From positions 19,136,548 to 19,200,547 of the forward strand of contig NC_069135.1 of NCBI RefSeq assembly GCF_026914265.1: a DNA stretch of 64,000 bases. The letters are read 5' to 3'. Below are positions 42,978 to 54,290 of this stretch, piece after piece; the first letter of the stretch is position 1; every line of letters starts with the position of its first letter. Both the position numbers and the translations under genes were made by a program. The DNA comes from Mya arenaria. Its lineage: Eukaryota > Mollusca > Bivalvia > Myida > Myidae. The notes under the pieces were generated by a model. That model was not told the DNA's origin. It searched no databases and saw only the letters and a list, made by a program, of their open reading frames with translations.

Positions 42978-44390
42978 CGGCTCAATGTCTGGAACCACCC
43001 GACAACTATGAACATTGTATTTACTGTGAGAAATTGACTCAACCACTTGCAAGACATATTAAACTTCACCACTCGTCTGAACAAGAAGTAGCAAAAGTTT
43101 TAAGCTATCCAATCAAATCTAAACACAGAAAGGCAGTATGGCTCAGTCTTGGAGCTAAGGGCAACTTTACGCACAATAGAAGTCTTAAAAACAGGCACAG
43201 GAACTATCATTCCTAAATATCGTCAGAGTTGTCACGAAGAAAGTAAGGAATATCTTCCATGTGAGTTTTACTTTGCACATTTGGTCTAGTCTGACTCACG
43301 GAAGCATAAAAAACCTGTCCTGGTGGTTGATAAATTTGTCAAGTACGATCGGGGGGGGGGGGGGGGGATGGGGGGGGGGGGGCAAAGGCGTTTTGAGAAA
43401 ATTGGTAAACAAAAGCACTGTCACCAGTATATTTCACAGAAACAGAGGGAACTGGCAGGTGGGGTTTTTGCTTTAAAGAAACTTGACAAATCTTTTAATA
43501 GTCTGTCAGATTGTTTAAATGCAACAAAGTGGAACTATTTACTTGGAAGTGTTACGTCTGTAATTCAGTTTGATGAAACGAGTAAAACTTATGCCAACTC
43601 AAGTAAAGCACAGACACTTTGGCATAGTTTAAGAAGGTGTGAGGGAACAATGAAAACAAATGCAGTGAACATGGAGGATTGTGAGAAGAAAGATCAAGTT
43701 CCTGCATTTTTGGCTCTATTTAAGGATGAGTGGATTAGAAGCCAAGCTCTTGAATCACTGTCGGAGCTCAAATATAACAAAGCACATTACTTGCCCATGG
43801 TTGAAGATGTGGAAATATTGACAGATTATATTAACGACCAGAAAGCAAGAAATGAGGATTCATATTAAAATCTTACAGAACCCATTCTTGCTAAAATAAT
43901 ATTGTTTAATAGAAACGGGTTGGAGAGGCATTAAGAATTACTAAAGAAAGATATTAAGAAGCCGTACAGCAGCAATCACCTGTTGATAGTGACAATAAAA
44001 ACAGCCTAATTAAATTTGAACAGTTATTGTGTGACAATAACTTCAGGATTGAAACAATGGGAAAGAAAGGCATAAGAGTTGCGATTTTGTTAACACCAGA
44101 GATTTAAAGAAAACATAGATCATATTCTTACTTAAAGTGACAAAAGGACATTGTGTATCTTTTGAAAACCAAATTCATGCTTACCTCTGAGAGGAACTGA
44201 CGCATAAAAAAGTTTTGTGCTGCAGGGATTCAAAATCCAAGGAGTATTACACATTCTTCTCTGAGAAAACAGTTTGCAACTATGTCCAAACTGATGAATT
44301 TGAAGAACAACGATCAGGACATACTGGCAAGATATGGGGCATTATCTCGCGGTTCATCGTGATATCTATCGCCTCCCTTATATAGGCTTA
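42978..44390 (+). pseudogene. Zinc-finger plus tyrosine-recombinase-like gene, frameshifted
   Basis: It begins after an acceptor-like TTTAAGTATCAG with a C2H2-type finger (CIYCEKLTQPLARHIKLHH). Next come AKVLSYPIKSKHRKAVWLSL and GAKGNFTHN, then after a frame change KTGTGTIIPKYRQSCHEE. The main open part, 43323-43868, has YISQKQRELAGGVFALKKLD and PMVEDVEILTDYINDQKA. Decayed text to 44390 has SLRKQFATMSK and MGHYLAVHRDIYRLPY. In tyrosine recombinases the active-site Tyr lies nine residues after the His of a GH motif, and this spacing is kept exactly here. The Arg-containing LR...AT motif precedes it. The family is known to me only as repeated, unnamed invertebrate genes resembling Crypton transposons. 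A 33-base G-rich tract, a base loss near 43180 and later stops make this copy inactive. Confidence 0.72.
43351..43383. repeat. Poly-G tract inside the recombinase-like gene
   Basis: GGGG runs broken by single A, T and TGG. It lies between VDKFVKYD and RRFEKIGKQKH in the reading frame. It is either a real expansion or an assembly or base-calling problem. Confidence 0.9.
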
Positions 44391-44639
44391 TAATAAATCA
44401 GAAATTGACTGGTAAATGCACATTGCATGCAAATGACTGATGTGCTGAACCATGAATACTGTACTGTGGAGTAAATGCAATGCAGTCCTTGTTTGAGGAC
44501 TTGTTTACAATATACAAGTACTTATGACTAGCAGAACTTGTTGCATGTCCACCTGAAACTACATAGTGTTTGTGATTTAGGTGAAGATTTTGGCTGAACT
44601 TTACCTTGGATGATTATGTGTTGTAGTGTCGACATCAGG

Positions 44640-45200
44640 GGGATCAGCAACTGACGCAGTTGAGACAGGTAAGGTGCCATCTGGTTCATGGACCAAGCTG
44701 GGGCATGAAGTGTCTCCATCAGCTGTCTATTACGGTAAAGGTAAGGCACCATCTGGCTCTTGGACCAAGCTGGGGCATGAAGTGTCTCCATCAGCTGTCT
44801 TTTACGGTAAAGGTAAGGAACCATCTGGCTCATGGACCAGGCTGGGACACGAAGTAGTCTCTATCAGTTGTCTCTAATGGTAAAGGTAAGGCACCATCTG
44901 GCGCATGGACCAAGCTGGGACACGAAGTAGTCTCTATCAGTTGTCTCTAATGGTAAAGGTAAGGCACCATCTGGCGCATGGACCAAGCTGGGGCATGAAA
45001 TGTCTCCATCAGCTGTCTCTAACGGTAAAGGTAAGGCACCATCTGGCTCATCGACTAAGCTGGAGCATGAAGTGTCTCCATTAGCTGTCTCTAACGGTGA
45101 ATGTAAGTCACTAACTGGCCCATGGACCAAGCTGGGGCATGAATTGTCACCATCAGCTGTCTATAACGGTAAAGGTAAGGCACAATCTGGCTCATAGACC
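44640..45200 (+). repeat. ~72 bp tandem repeat with a 24-residue open unit
   Basis: About 7.5 copies of GGTAAAGGTAAGGCACCATC, TGGCTCATGGACCAAGCTGG and GGCATGAAGTGTCTCCATCA plus GCTGTCTCTAAC. In one frame each unit reads GKAPSGSWTKLGHEVSPSAV plus about four residues. The period is a multiple of three in most copies, with two in-frame exceptions. Every unit starts with two overlapping splice-donor words (GGTAAAGGTAAGG). Whether it is translated as an extension of a neighbouring gene is unknown. Confidence 0.85.
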
Positions 45201-46403
45201 AAGCTGTAATGAACAAATAAATAAACCATTTCAATCCTAATCCATACCTTGAATATACTTTACAGCATGCCCGGACGAATCTATTGGACTAAAGAGAAAT
45301 TTATGTTGGAGAATGGCATTTACCTGGGATCTTCGTGTGTCGTTATTTCCATATCTTTGGGTGCAGCAACCAGCTCATTTGAAACAAGTGAGGTGATATC
45401 TTGCACACTGACCAATCTGGGCGTTGTAGTGTCAACATCAGGGGGTCCAGTAACATGCTCAAACCTGATTAGTATAGTGACACTCCTGACCTGATCAGAA
45501 CTTAAGATCTTTGTGTGTTTTTATTCATACTTATTGGATGTTCATACATTTCAATAAATTGTATGAATTAACAAAGAAAACTGGTTGGTTTGTTTTGGGT
45601 TTTCTCAACAGTATAAATATTTGTATAGCCGAAGTCCACAAGATCTCCGACTCCGCATGCAAAGATGGACAACTGGGTAGAACTTTCAACCTACCGCAAG
45701 CACGCCATAAGGTTTTCTCACATGAAAGTCCTCTCCTTTGCAGAGAATCGAACACATGAGGTGAAATGCAAAAACAAACTAGAACCCCAGCTAACAAATT
45801 ACTTACGCATCCATCAGGCTTGTATCCAGGTCCGAGAATTGAACATCCATTGAATATCGAGACTGTTAAACCTTGAAATATATAGATATATATTTACTTT
45901 CTATTCAAAATTTTCTACCTGCAATTGTAATTCAAGACAAAAAAGTATAATTGATATTCTAAAATTGAACTGTAAAAATGTCATCTCTTAAAATAAAAAC
46001 TTGATTATTGTTGATTGATTATTCTAAAAACACTTGTTGCATTTAGAAACAGTTTAAAATCTAGTACTATCTGTATAATCTATGTGAACTGTTCCAAATC
46101 TCTTTGCAGTATGGCTTCATTTGAATATACCTTTAACTTTCACACTGCTTCATGTCTATTCATACATATGTATGTATCAAACATTACTTAAAGGTATCAT
46201 GAATATTTTTCATAATTTGATTTCAAAATGATTTTATAATTTTTTTTTCCAAAATATAGTAGTGAACCATTTTCAATATCATTTATAAGCGTAAAAGGCT
46301 TTTATAGATCTGTAAAGTTTTTGTTTGAAATTTATTCTATTGTCAAAACTAATTAATTAATTAGTTTGAACAATGAAATTGGACAAAAATGTTATTTTTG
46401 CAC
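45201..46403. other. Mixed spacer, partial repeats
   Basis: TGTAGTGTCAACATCAGGGGG at 45425 repeats text at 44625 before the tandem array. A block at 45630-45850 (GAATCGAACACATGAGG, CTTTGCAGAG) contains an inverse B-box-like word and may be an old SINE. The rest is AT-rich. Confidence 0.4.
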
Positions 46404-48790
46404 TTACACCATGGTCTGGTCTTCATTGATGTTTAGATCCTCAGGTTCTTCACTTTCGTCATTTTCCGATCCATTAGACAGCCTACCTGTCATCCCTGTT
46501 TTATGTTGACTTGGACTTTGTAATTCATTTTCTGAAGAACTTCGATAATGAATGTCAGAGTCTTCATATTCTGACAAGAGTAACATTTGTTCACTTTCAC
46601 ACTCTGATGAATCAGTAGATAATAGCCTTCTCCTTCCCCTCTGCCCACATCTAGAACTACACCTCGAAAGTTACCGCCTCTTCTTCGAACTCTTCCTCTA
46701 CCACGTGTCTGAAGACCTCGGCCACATGCTCCTTGTCCTATATCTCTCTATATACGCGTACCTGCTCCCCTCTGGCCACCCTACCTGTTGTCCTCTACCA
46801 CGTATCTGTTGTCCCCTATATCTAACACGTCCTCTTCCTCCCCTCTGGACACCTCTGCCATGTGCCTCTGACTTGTCTAACTTGACCTCTTACTAGGCTC
46901 TCCTTGTCTGTACAGATGAACTTCTTTCCAATCCTCTACATATTCAGAGTATGGACAATTGCCCAGGCCTGTTTGACAAGCATGACAAAAGCAACTTTGT
47001 TGACATGTTCATACTACTACTACTTGTTTTTACACAATGTAATGAACTAGTTCCTTTCACTGTCTTTGCATTTCGATCTGATCGATTACGATTGATGTCT
47101 GTCATGGAAACATGAAAAAAATGAGCGTTTAAAGTGCACATTTTCTTGTGAATCTGGATAATCATCTTTCACTAGTTTCTCTGTTGCAAAATTGTAAAGG
47201 TCAGTGGAACTATTTATGCCCTTATACAGCTCTTCGAGCAGCACATTTTAGAACAGCACCTGCTCCATCACTGGGACCCTTTTCATGCCGAGATCCATAG
47301 AGATGCCTTTCTATTGGAAAACAATAATCCTGAAGTTAATATGAAATGTCACAAAAGGGTGTGAAGGACTTGTATTGGCTCTAGCATCCATCAGAAAACT
47401 GAGTTCATGTTCAATATTCAGTCCTCTTCTTTGTTGGAGGTGTTTATTGGCCAATGTAACAAATGAGTGGACGGCATTTGCGTCATGAGTCATGTCATTG
47501 CTAATGAACATGAGGTCTTCTTGGACAGTCTCCTTGGACAGTCTCCTTGGTACATTTTGTGCATTTATAATATGCCACTATAGGATTAACTGTAACCTTT
47601 TCGTGATACCAGTGTGCTGTTTGGATTTCATGTTGACTCACACAGGAATAATTCTCAGCAAAGTCAAGCGTTAAGCACAAACAAGTCTTTGGGGATGTCC
47701 TCGATTAGGGCACTGAATTGATTCTGTTGCCATGTTGCATTGAATAAGTGTTTGGCTAGGCTTGACAATTCACACATGGTTTCAGTTACCATATGATTCA
47801 GGCTTTCTCTGTGCTTCACCATCACAACCCCGGATACATTTTGTTTCATGTTTATTTCGGCTTAAGACGTGTTCCCACTTTGCGTACTGATTTTTTTGTC
47901 TGGAAGTGTAGTGGACACACTTGGTTGGTTGTAGTGATGATGTACTTTCTTCTTTATATCTTTGCTCAAACTGTCACTTCTCATTTCTCTTTGTGTGTCC
48001 ACATCTCGTCCTCGGACTATCTCTGATGGCTGCACATCAAAAAGGAATGATGTTGTTCTCAACATATTGTATATTTTCATGATGTTCATTGCATGAGGGT
48101 GCTGGACTTTCATAGACTTCATTTCATGACTTTTTTAAAGTGTTTGATAAATTTCTGTCTATATTCATTGTTCTTTTATGTTGCAGGGCTACAAATAATC
48201 TCCTTATTACTCAATGCTGCCCTTTTCGGTGGCGTGGCCCATTGCACAATGTAATTGAAGCATTCTCCGAATTTTTTAGGGTGTTTTGGAAGTTTAATCC
48301 TTGATGAGGCTTTCTTCAGTGCTGATTTAGACATTGAAGAATGACCGGTGTTTGTACTTCCTGAACTAAGGTTCTTTTTCTTATTTGTTTCTGTCTAATT
48401 AACCGCTATTCTGTAATTTCGGTCATGTTCCTTGATTCTCCCTTTCTTCTGTGCAGACTTTCCTGCTCTACATTTAGCCTGTTTCTCTCTCCAGTAGTTC
48501 CTCTTCTTTCCACGTTCACTTCTCGTCAGTACAGTTTTAACATTGTTCTTTACTTGTGTTCCTTTTTCTTTGAGCCTCATCTTATACCGTCTCTGACTCT
48601 CTTTGCCTTTTCTATGTCTTTCTGCATTTGCTCTATTACGTCTTTCTATCCCCTTCCTCTTTTTCTCCAATTTCTTGTACTTATCCCATAGTTCGGGGTT
48701 TTCCTTAAGGTTGTTTCGAAACCTGAATGAAACGATAATTGGGAAACTTACAAGCCTTTGCAAACAGTTGGGATAAAAAATGTATGAGAC
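46404..48790 (-). pseudogene. Decayed gene of a repeated, transposon-like family (basic N-terminus to RG-rich C-terminus)
   Basis: On minus, pieces in consistent order span 2.4 kb. First is a very basic coiled segment (48730-48395: NLKENPELWDKYKKLEKKRK, REKQAKCRAGKSAQKK). Next is SALKKASSRIKLPKHPKK (about 48340-48280). Then a middle part with SSLAKHLFNATWQQNQ and ALIEDIPKDLFVLNA (about 47800-47664). A core-like part reads MFISNDMTHDANAVHSFVTL and LSFLMDARANTSPS (47511-47340). The end is an Arg/Gly-rich tail (about 46860-46620) and a C-terminus rich in Ser and Glu, stopping after NINEDQTMV at 46404. Many frame changes and stops. I recognise the order as a multicopy invertebrate gene family of unknown function, probably a transposase-like family with acidic residues in the core. 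I cannot name a superfamily. Confidence 0.65.
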
Positions 48791-48802
48791 CGAAAATCCC
48801 AT
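48395..48802 (-). CDS. Basic N-terminal segment of the decayed gene
   Basis: 135 codons open; from about residue 27 onward Lys/Arg/Glu-rich and helical (KKRKGIERRNRANAERHRKG, SQRRYKMRLKEKG). The first residues (VSYIFYPNC) look like intron text, with a probable acceptor near 48720. A nuclear, nucleic-acid-binding role is inferred from charge only. Confidence 0.55.
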   Translation of the reverse strand: MGFSVSYIFYPNCLQRLVSFPIIVSFRFRNNLKENPELWDKYKKLEKKRKGIERRNRANAERHRKGKESQRRYKMRLKEKGTQVKNNVKTVLTRSERGKKRNYWREKQAKCRAGKSAQKKGRIKEHDRNYRIAVN

Positions 48803-49199
48803 TTAATATATTATATATATCAGCAGCTTTCCACTACCAACATAAAGATCATACCAAGATCATACCGGTGTATTAACTTCTAGACATTGCCAAAATTAAC
48901 CAGCCTCATTCAATTGTGAGACAATGTGATCAGGATTGGATCTATTTGTTCATGGTAAAAGGACTAAATTAAACTGAATTATAATAAGAAAATAAGGTTG
49001 GTGATACCTTTCTGATCTCACAGCTGAGGTGAGACTTGTTAAAATTCCTTGTTTTTGTTTTGACTTTTTTGCCGAATGGCCACTCTAATTGGAAATGGCT
49101 GTGGAAATGAAAAGAATAAATTAATTCAAAACATGATTTGGAATTAGCTGACGCTTTACACATTCAAATATATGGGCAATTAATACAGTAGTTCGCCAC
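48803..49199. other. Upstream flank of the decayed gene
   Basis: AT-rich; no exon recognised. Confidence 0.4.
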
Positions 49200-49700
49200 A
49201 GTTTTAGTAACATCCGACCAGGTTCAATTATGTCAAGAATAACGTACACACCTTTCTTTACAAGAAATATTACAATATAGCTCAAATCTTAAAACACAGA
49301 TACACAAGAGATTAAAGTTTTCACAACATTAAATGGATCAAATATAACGCCGAAACATTGAAAAATAGTTTAATACTTTTTAACGTTCGGAGGTAACAAA
49401 CCAACTCTTGTTCAGTCATAAGTAACGTCCATATTTTTTGTAAGGTTGTCAAAATAACGTACATATTTGAAATATCTAACAAACTTTAAATGATTCAGTT
49501 TAAAACTACTTGAAAATGTCATAGTCTGTTAATAAAATATTTATTTTTAAATGCAAAATCAAAAATACAGTAGTATACATCAACAAATGAATGAATATCT
49601 CATTCAAGAAACGGACGTAAGCTAACCTCATTTTTAATTAGTCAAAAATAACATCCGAACAATTTCGGTGATGTCAAGCATAACGTACAATTGCTTAAAC
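49200..49700. repeat. Spaced repeats of a TAACGTAC box
   Basis: GTCAAGAATAACGTACACAC (49231), GTCAAAATAACGTACATAT (49447) and GTCAAGCATAACGTACAAT (49673) recur about 220 bp apart. Each is preceded 20-30 bp upstream by TAACATCCGA, TAACGTCCAT or TAACATCCGA. Weakly conserved tandem units or regulatory boxes are both possible. Confidence 0.55.
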
Positions 49701-50408
49701 GGCTAATTGCTAATTAACTTGGTAATTGCTGTCATTCAATACAAAATGATATTTGTTTACTTAGATTTTAACGAGATGGGAATAAATAGAACTATTCACT
49801 TCAAGAGGAACGTAAACACACGACTTTGAATAGCATGTGCTGCAGCCACAATTTGACACAGCTTATCTCTATTTTCCATGTCAAAGTTGACGTATATGTT
49901 ACAACGGAGTGCCAAATGTTTACATCCGAATATATGTGTATCCATTTCTATGTACAAGTTGACAATATTGGAGTAATTGTGCATTGTTTTAACTAAATAA
50001 TCCAAGAAAATAAACACGGACCGTGCTTATAATATACATTGCATCGAAAGAGCTTAATATCGGAACTTCATAATATAGTTGCGGACGTGTATTTGCAATG
50101 TTTGACCGATTAAAAACTCACCTCCATATTTGCCGCTGCGACATCACCTACACAAAGAACGATGACGTAGTACAAGTGTTAAACATTCGGAGATCATGTG
50201 TTGCATCGCGGATCTAGATTGACTCGGTATCAGGTCGAATAATGCCATTTGTTGCGGACGTCAGTTTTTGACCGAATATTTTTCGCATAAAACTAATATT
50301 TTTCTTCTTCCTGGTACAACTGTTTCAATTAGTGTATGCTTCTCACGTTGTACACGGTTTGACAATGTGCTACTGTTAATTGCTGCCGCACAAATCACTC
50401 ACAATTAT
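49701..50408. other. Spacer, nothing secure
   Basis: Short open frames on both strands without family features. Confidence 0.4.
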
Positions 50409-50775
50409 TTAGTTGTAAGTGACTTTACACTGTCAACGAGGCTCCAGTGCGTTACTCAGTTGCCATAGTCAATGCAATACACATTTTGGTTAAGTGACTT
50501 TTCAGTGCTTTAATGCGCAATCCAGTTGTCATGGTCAATGAAATACACAATGCTGTTTAGTTACTTTTAACAGTGACTCCAGTTCAGTGGTTCAGGGAGC
50601 AACTTAGTTGTCCTGATCAATAAAATACACAGTCTGTTCAGGTGATTATCTGCAGTGCTTCAGGGCGCAACTCAGTTGAATTGGTTAATGTAATACACAC
50701 CCTGGTCAGGTGAATATATGCTGTGCATCAGGGCGCAACTGAGTGGTCGCGGTCAAAATACACAATCTAAAATCA
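50409..50775. repeat. ~67-82 bp degenerate tandem repeat, about 5 copies
   Basis: AATACACA boxes at about 50475, 50542, 50625, 50691 and 50757 are each followed by (T)GGTCAGGTGA-like and CTTCAGGGCGCAACTCAGTT-like text. Confidence 0.8.
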
Positions 50776-51657
50776 AATACGCGTAGTTTGATGACGAGTG
50801 CAATTCACAAGCCGGATGGTCCAGAATCCGCACTGTAGTTATCGACCGCCCCGGAACTACACGTGATGTCAAAAAATATTCCAATGCATATAGGATCATT
50901 ATACTGGTAATGCAGGTTTGCTGCATTGTGCCAAAGATAAATTTAAGAAACTTTGATATGAATACATTTTATAATATAATAAGATACATTATTTGTGAAA
51001 TGTTATGGTATTTGTGCAAACTGTATTGATTCTACATATATTGAACAGTATTACATATCGTAATGGAACAAGTGTTTATCTTCATCAGCCTTAATACTGT
51101 AGCAAGGATATGGGCAATTCATCCCTCTTCTAATGTTGATGATAATCGACGAGTGACAGTCTTTGAATCTGAATTGTGATTCCACATTCCTTAGTTAGTG
51201 ATACGATGTCACTAAATTGTCAAAACTATTAAACTGAAAAAGCGTGAACAATACACACGTTCTGCCAAAGAAAATAAAAGGTTAAGACTGTGTGATAAGG
51301 CCACTCCTTTTTTATTTTTTGGTTTACAAGAAATTTTGGAAATGTCCACTGGGTGGTTGAAACAAAAAAGAGAGGATAAAAGTCATAAAACATACTCTTA
51401 AAGGGTGAAAATCATAGAAAAATAAATAGCAACATTGAAAATTTATATCATGTACTTGACATTTTAAATTCTTATACTGCTATTTTTGCATGTGTTAATA
51501 CACTCGTTTTAAAGTTCTAATTTAACACAAAGTTTAAATCATACATACTGTGCATATAAAACAACAATGAACTTGACTATAAAACATTTATACATGTATA
51601 AACTACACTTTTATTAAAGATACATTGAATTTCACTCAGCAAGACATTTGTTTAGCT
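50776..51657. other. AT-rich spacer, nothing recognised
   Basis: No exon or element end recognised. Confidence 0.45.
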
Positions 51658-52127
51658 TTAAAAGGACTGTACACCAGATTGGCACCAAAAAAGTTTTTTC
51701 TGTAACGAATCTCAGGACAATTATTCAATAGAATGTGTTACGCTTTGATTTCATAACTGTAAAATAAGTACTAAAATGTATAAACAAAATAGTGTCGGAA
51801 ACCGAGTTTGAATCAGTGTCGCCAAAATTGAAATCAAGTGTTGTATTCACTGTGCTATGAAGTCTTACTCCAAATAAGTGGTATATTTAAGCTATATACC
51901 TAACTTGGTTATATCAGTGTTAACATCGACTAGCTAATCACGCATAAGGTATGAAGTCTTCTAGGTAATCTTTACTGCTATTAAAACTTAAATAAATTTT
52001 GTAAACTATGTGGTACTTCAGTTAGTAAGTTTCAATTCATAGTACACATTAATACCAAGTTTATGTCAGTTTTCGACAATTTTCTATTTTTCTTGCAAAT
52101 TGATAATCTGGTGCACAGTTGCTTTAA
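51658..52127. mobile_element. TTAA-bounded MITE with tRNA-like block (copy 2)
   Basis: TTAAAAGGACTGTACACCAG at the left pairs with CTGGTGCACAGTTGCTTTAA at the right. Long stretches match copy 1 at 19874-20365 (AACGAATCTCAGGACAATTA, AGAATGTGTTA). The tRNA-like block is decayed here: the B box has become GAGTTTGAATC and the A box CTGTGCTATGA. Confidence 0.85.
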
Positions 52128-52451
52128 AGCTATGCTAAAGCAAAAGTGAATGCAGAACACTTAAAAACTGACCAATATTAAAGTAAAAAAAAAACTAATG
52201 TGCATTTTACGCATTAAAATACACAAAAATTGCACTGTATTAAAACGATACATCAACATACATGTAAATATTGTGCCCTTAGACAATTGAGACTCTAAAA
52301 ACATTTTGTACTTAATATCTTAATGTTTATTTCCTTTCTTTCATTTTAAGTGCATTTCTAACTGCAGTTAAGTAACTTTGCCAGAATCAAAACATCCCCT
52401 GTAGATAGGTCGAACAATGTTGTAGGTGGTCCGTAGAATAGCCAAAGGCTC
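52128..52451. other. AT-rich spacer
   Basis: No signal recognised. Confidence 0.4.
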
Positions 52452-52519
52452 CTACTCATTACCAATAATGTCTGCATCACCACAGAAGAAACATATTGGA
52501 GGTAGCTTCTGTGTTACAG
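52452..52519 (-). CDS. Terminal exon with CFFC motif
   Basis: Acceptor TGTTTTACAG, stop TAG at 52452-52454. Encodes VTQKLPPICFFCGDADIIGN. Confidence 0.6.
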
Positions 52520-53261
52520 CTGTAAAACATATCATGTTGGATATTAAACTACCAACAGTGTTAACATGTCATTAAGTAGAGTATGCAATTAGAACTATCT
52601 GAAATACAAATTATAAACAAAGTGTTGCATTCTTAAACAGCCATTGCCTGAGATTACAGAATTACATGAATCTGGTCAATAAACCCAGATCAGAACTTTT
52701 AAAACTGTTCATGTTTTGTTACGCATGTATCTGTTTAAAATTTATAATAAAGATGTTTGATGAAAAAGTTACCAGAGTAGTATGTTGTCTCTATTTCTGT
52801 GTGACAGTTCAGACCCTCTCTGACGAAGATCTCTTCAAACAATACATGACCCTCTGGAAACAAAGACGATCCACACGTGTATGATACTGTTCTGCAGTCA
52901 GACGGTGTCTGCAGTAAACAACCCGTCTCTTGTGGCATTCATCACAGGAAACTTACTGTCGAACTTGAGCTGAAATTAAACATTTTTTTTTTTACTTTCT
53001 ATATATTTAAAGAGTTGTTTTTACCATAATTTAATAATTACAGAAACATATTAGTTGTTCTTCAGTTCAAATAAGCATTTCTAAAGGCAACTTGTAGCTA
53101 TGTTATATGTGTGATTTGACAGTGCACCTTGCTGAATTAAAAAACAACAACCATGTACAAGTATTTGAATATTGCTTTCTTGGACAAGGAATCAAAAATT
53201 GACAACATACCTGCATTCATGTGGGACTGTTTTTTGTCTGCCTCGGTAGGTAGGGATTTAC

Positions 53262-53430
53262 CGTCCATCAAAGGTCTTTTGACATCTGATGTGTCATTCC
53301 CGTAACACTCAGACAGGGACAAGTACTCGTCATCAGGTCCTTTGGTAGGATCAGGGAGCCATATAAACTCAGAGGTGTCTGCTTTCTTTTGAAACAGGGT
53401 ACAACACCAGCAGTCATCACATTTTCGGAT
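53262..53430 (-). CDS. Exon with CxxC-CC motif and WLPDP
   Basis: Acceptor TCTTTTAG, donor GGACG/GTAAAT, 169 nt open. Encodes KCDDCWCCTLFQKK, WLPDPTKGPDDEYLSLSECY, VKRPLMD. Clean splice sites support it as a real exon of the parent gene. Confidence 0.68.
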
Positions 53431-54290
53431 CTAAAAGAAACAACAGACATTTTATTAATGGCCTAAATGATTAATTCTCTAGAAATCTCTGTTTAAAATA
53501 AGACACATACACATACATACCATCAAACCCTGTATGGGTCAAATACCGGTGTTGTAAAATAATCACTACATCATAAGACTGACATAACATTTCGATATTT
53601 TATAAAATATATTTTTATATCCATAGCGTTTTGAAAGGATAATAAATACTGAATAGTCTGACATAGTAAAAAGTTCCATATTAAAGCCTGTAAACTAGTC
53701 AAAAATTCCATAAAGCTATGTAGTATTGCATTGGTATAAATACTTAAACACGATGAACATATACATAAATATTTCAGATTTAATTTGACCAGAACTTGGT
53801 ATTATTAACTTTATTTTGTATTAGTACCTGGTATGTTTATGTCCGTTTTCTGGTGTGGGTGTCAATGAACAGCTTTAGGCCATGGGGCCTGTTGAAAATC
53901 TTGCAAAATGTCACAGATGTGGTGGTTCCATCATTGTCACTGTTGAACATCTCTAGACAATCTGTTATCTGTTTAATATCTTCTTCGGCTGCTGCATAAT
54001 GGACTTTCACGTGTTCCTTATAAAAACTTTAGCTTGGAAAATCTCTGTTTCATCACAGCCAGCACAGGTTCCAGAGAATCAACTAGAGCAGTTTTCAAGT
54101 TACTATCTCTTTCGGACGCATCTCTGATCTTCTTTAGACCTGTAAGGCTTCTTATCCTGTAGTCTTGCATCACAGTCATTGGTGCTCGTTCCAGAGCAGT
54201 GTTTTGGAGTGCGATATTGAGAAGACTCATACACCTTTCAACAGGGTTGTTATATGATTGTGCAGGCGCTGTCCGTGCCTATACTAACAT

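Larger units (their letters stand above)
52452..54290 (-). pseudogene. Decayed multi-exon gene of a repeated CxxC family
   Basis: Minus-strand exons in order. 54290-53835 is helical, with RIRSLTGLKKIRDASERDSN, then after a frameshift HVKVHYAAAEEDIKQITDCL and RPHGLKLFIDTHTRKRT. 53430-53262 has IRKCDDCWCCTLFQKKADTS and FIWLPDPTKGPDDEY. 52975-52800 has CDECHKRRVVYCRHRLTAEQ, then in another frame YTCGSSLFPEGHVLFEEIFV and REGLNCHTEIETTYYSG. 52519-52452 has KLPPICFFCGDADIIGNE and a stop. The repeated C-x2-C pairs and FVRxxLxC order match a multicopy invertebrate family I know only as uncharacterised and probably transposon-related. Frameshifts near 54030 and 52870 and a stop at 53835 indicate a dead copy. 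Confidence 0.68.

Noticed and set aside
44864..45130. Minus-strand open frame over the 72 bp repeats
   Set aside because: A shadow of the repeat; no independent support.
45630..45850. SINE in inverse orientation
   Set aside because: Only one B-box-like word (GAATCGAAC) could be seen; no A box at the right distance.
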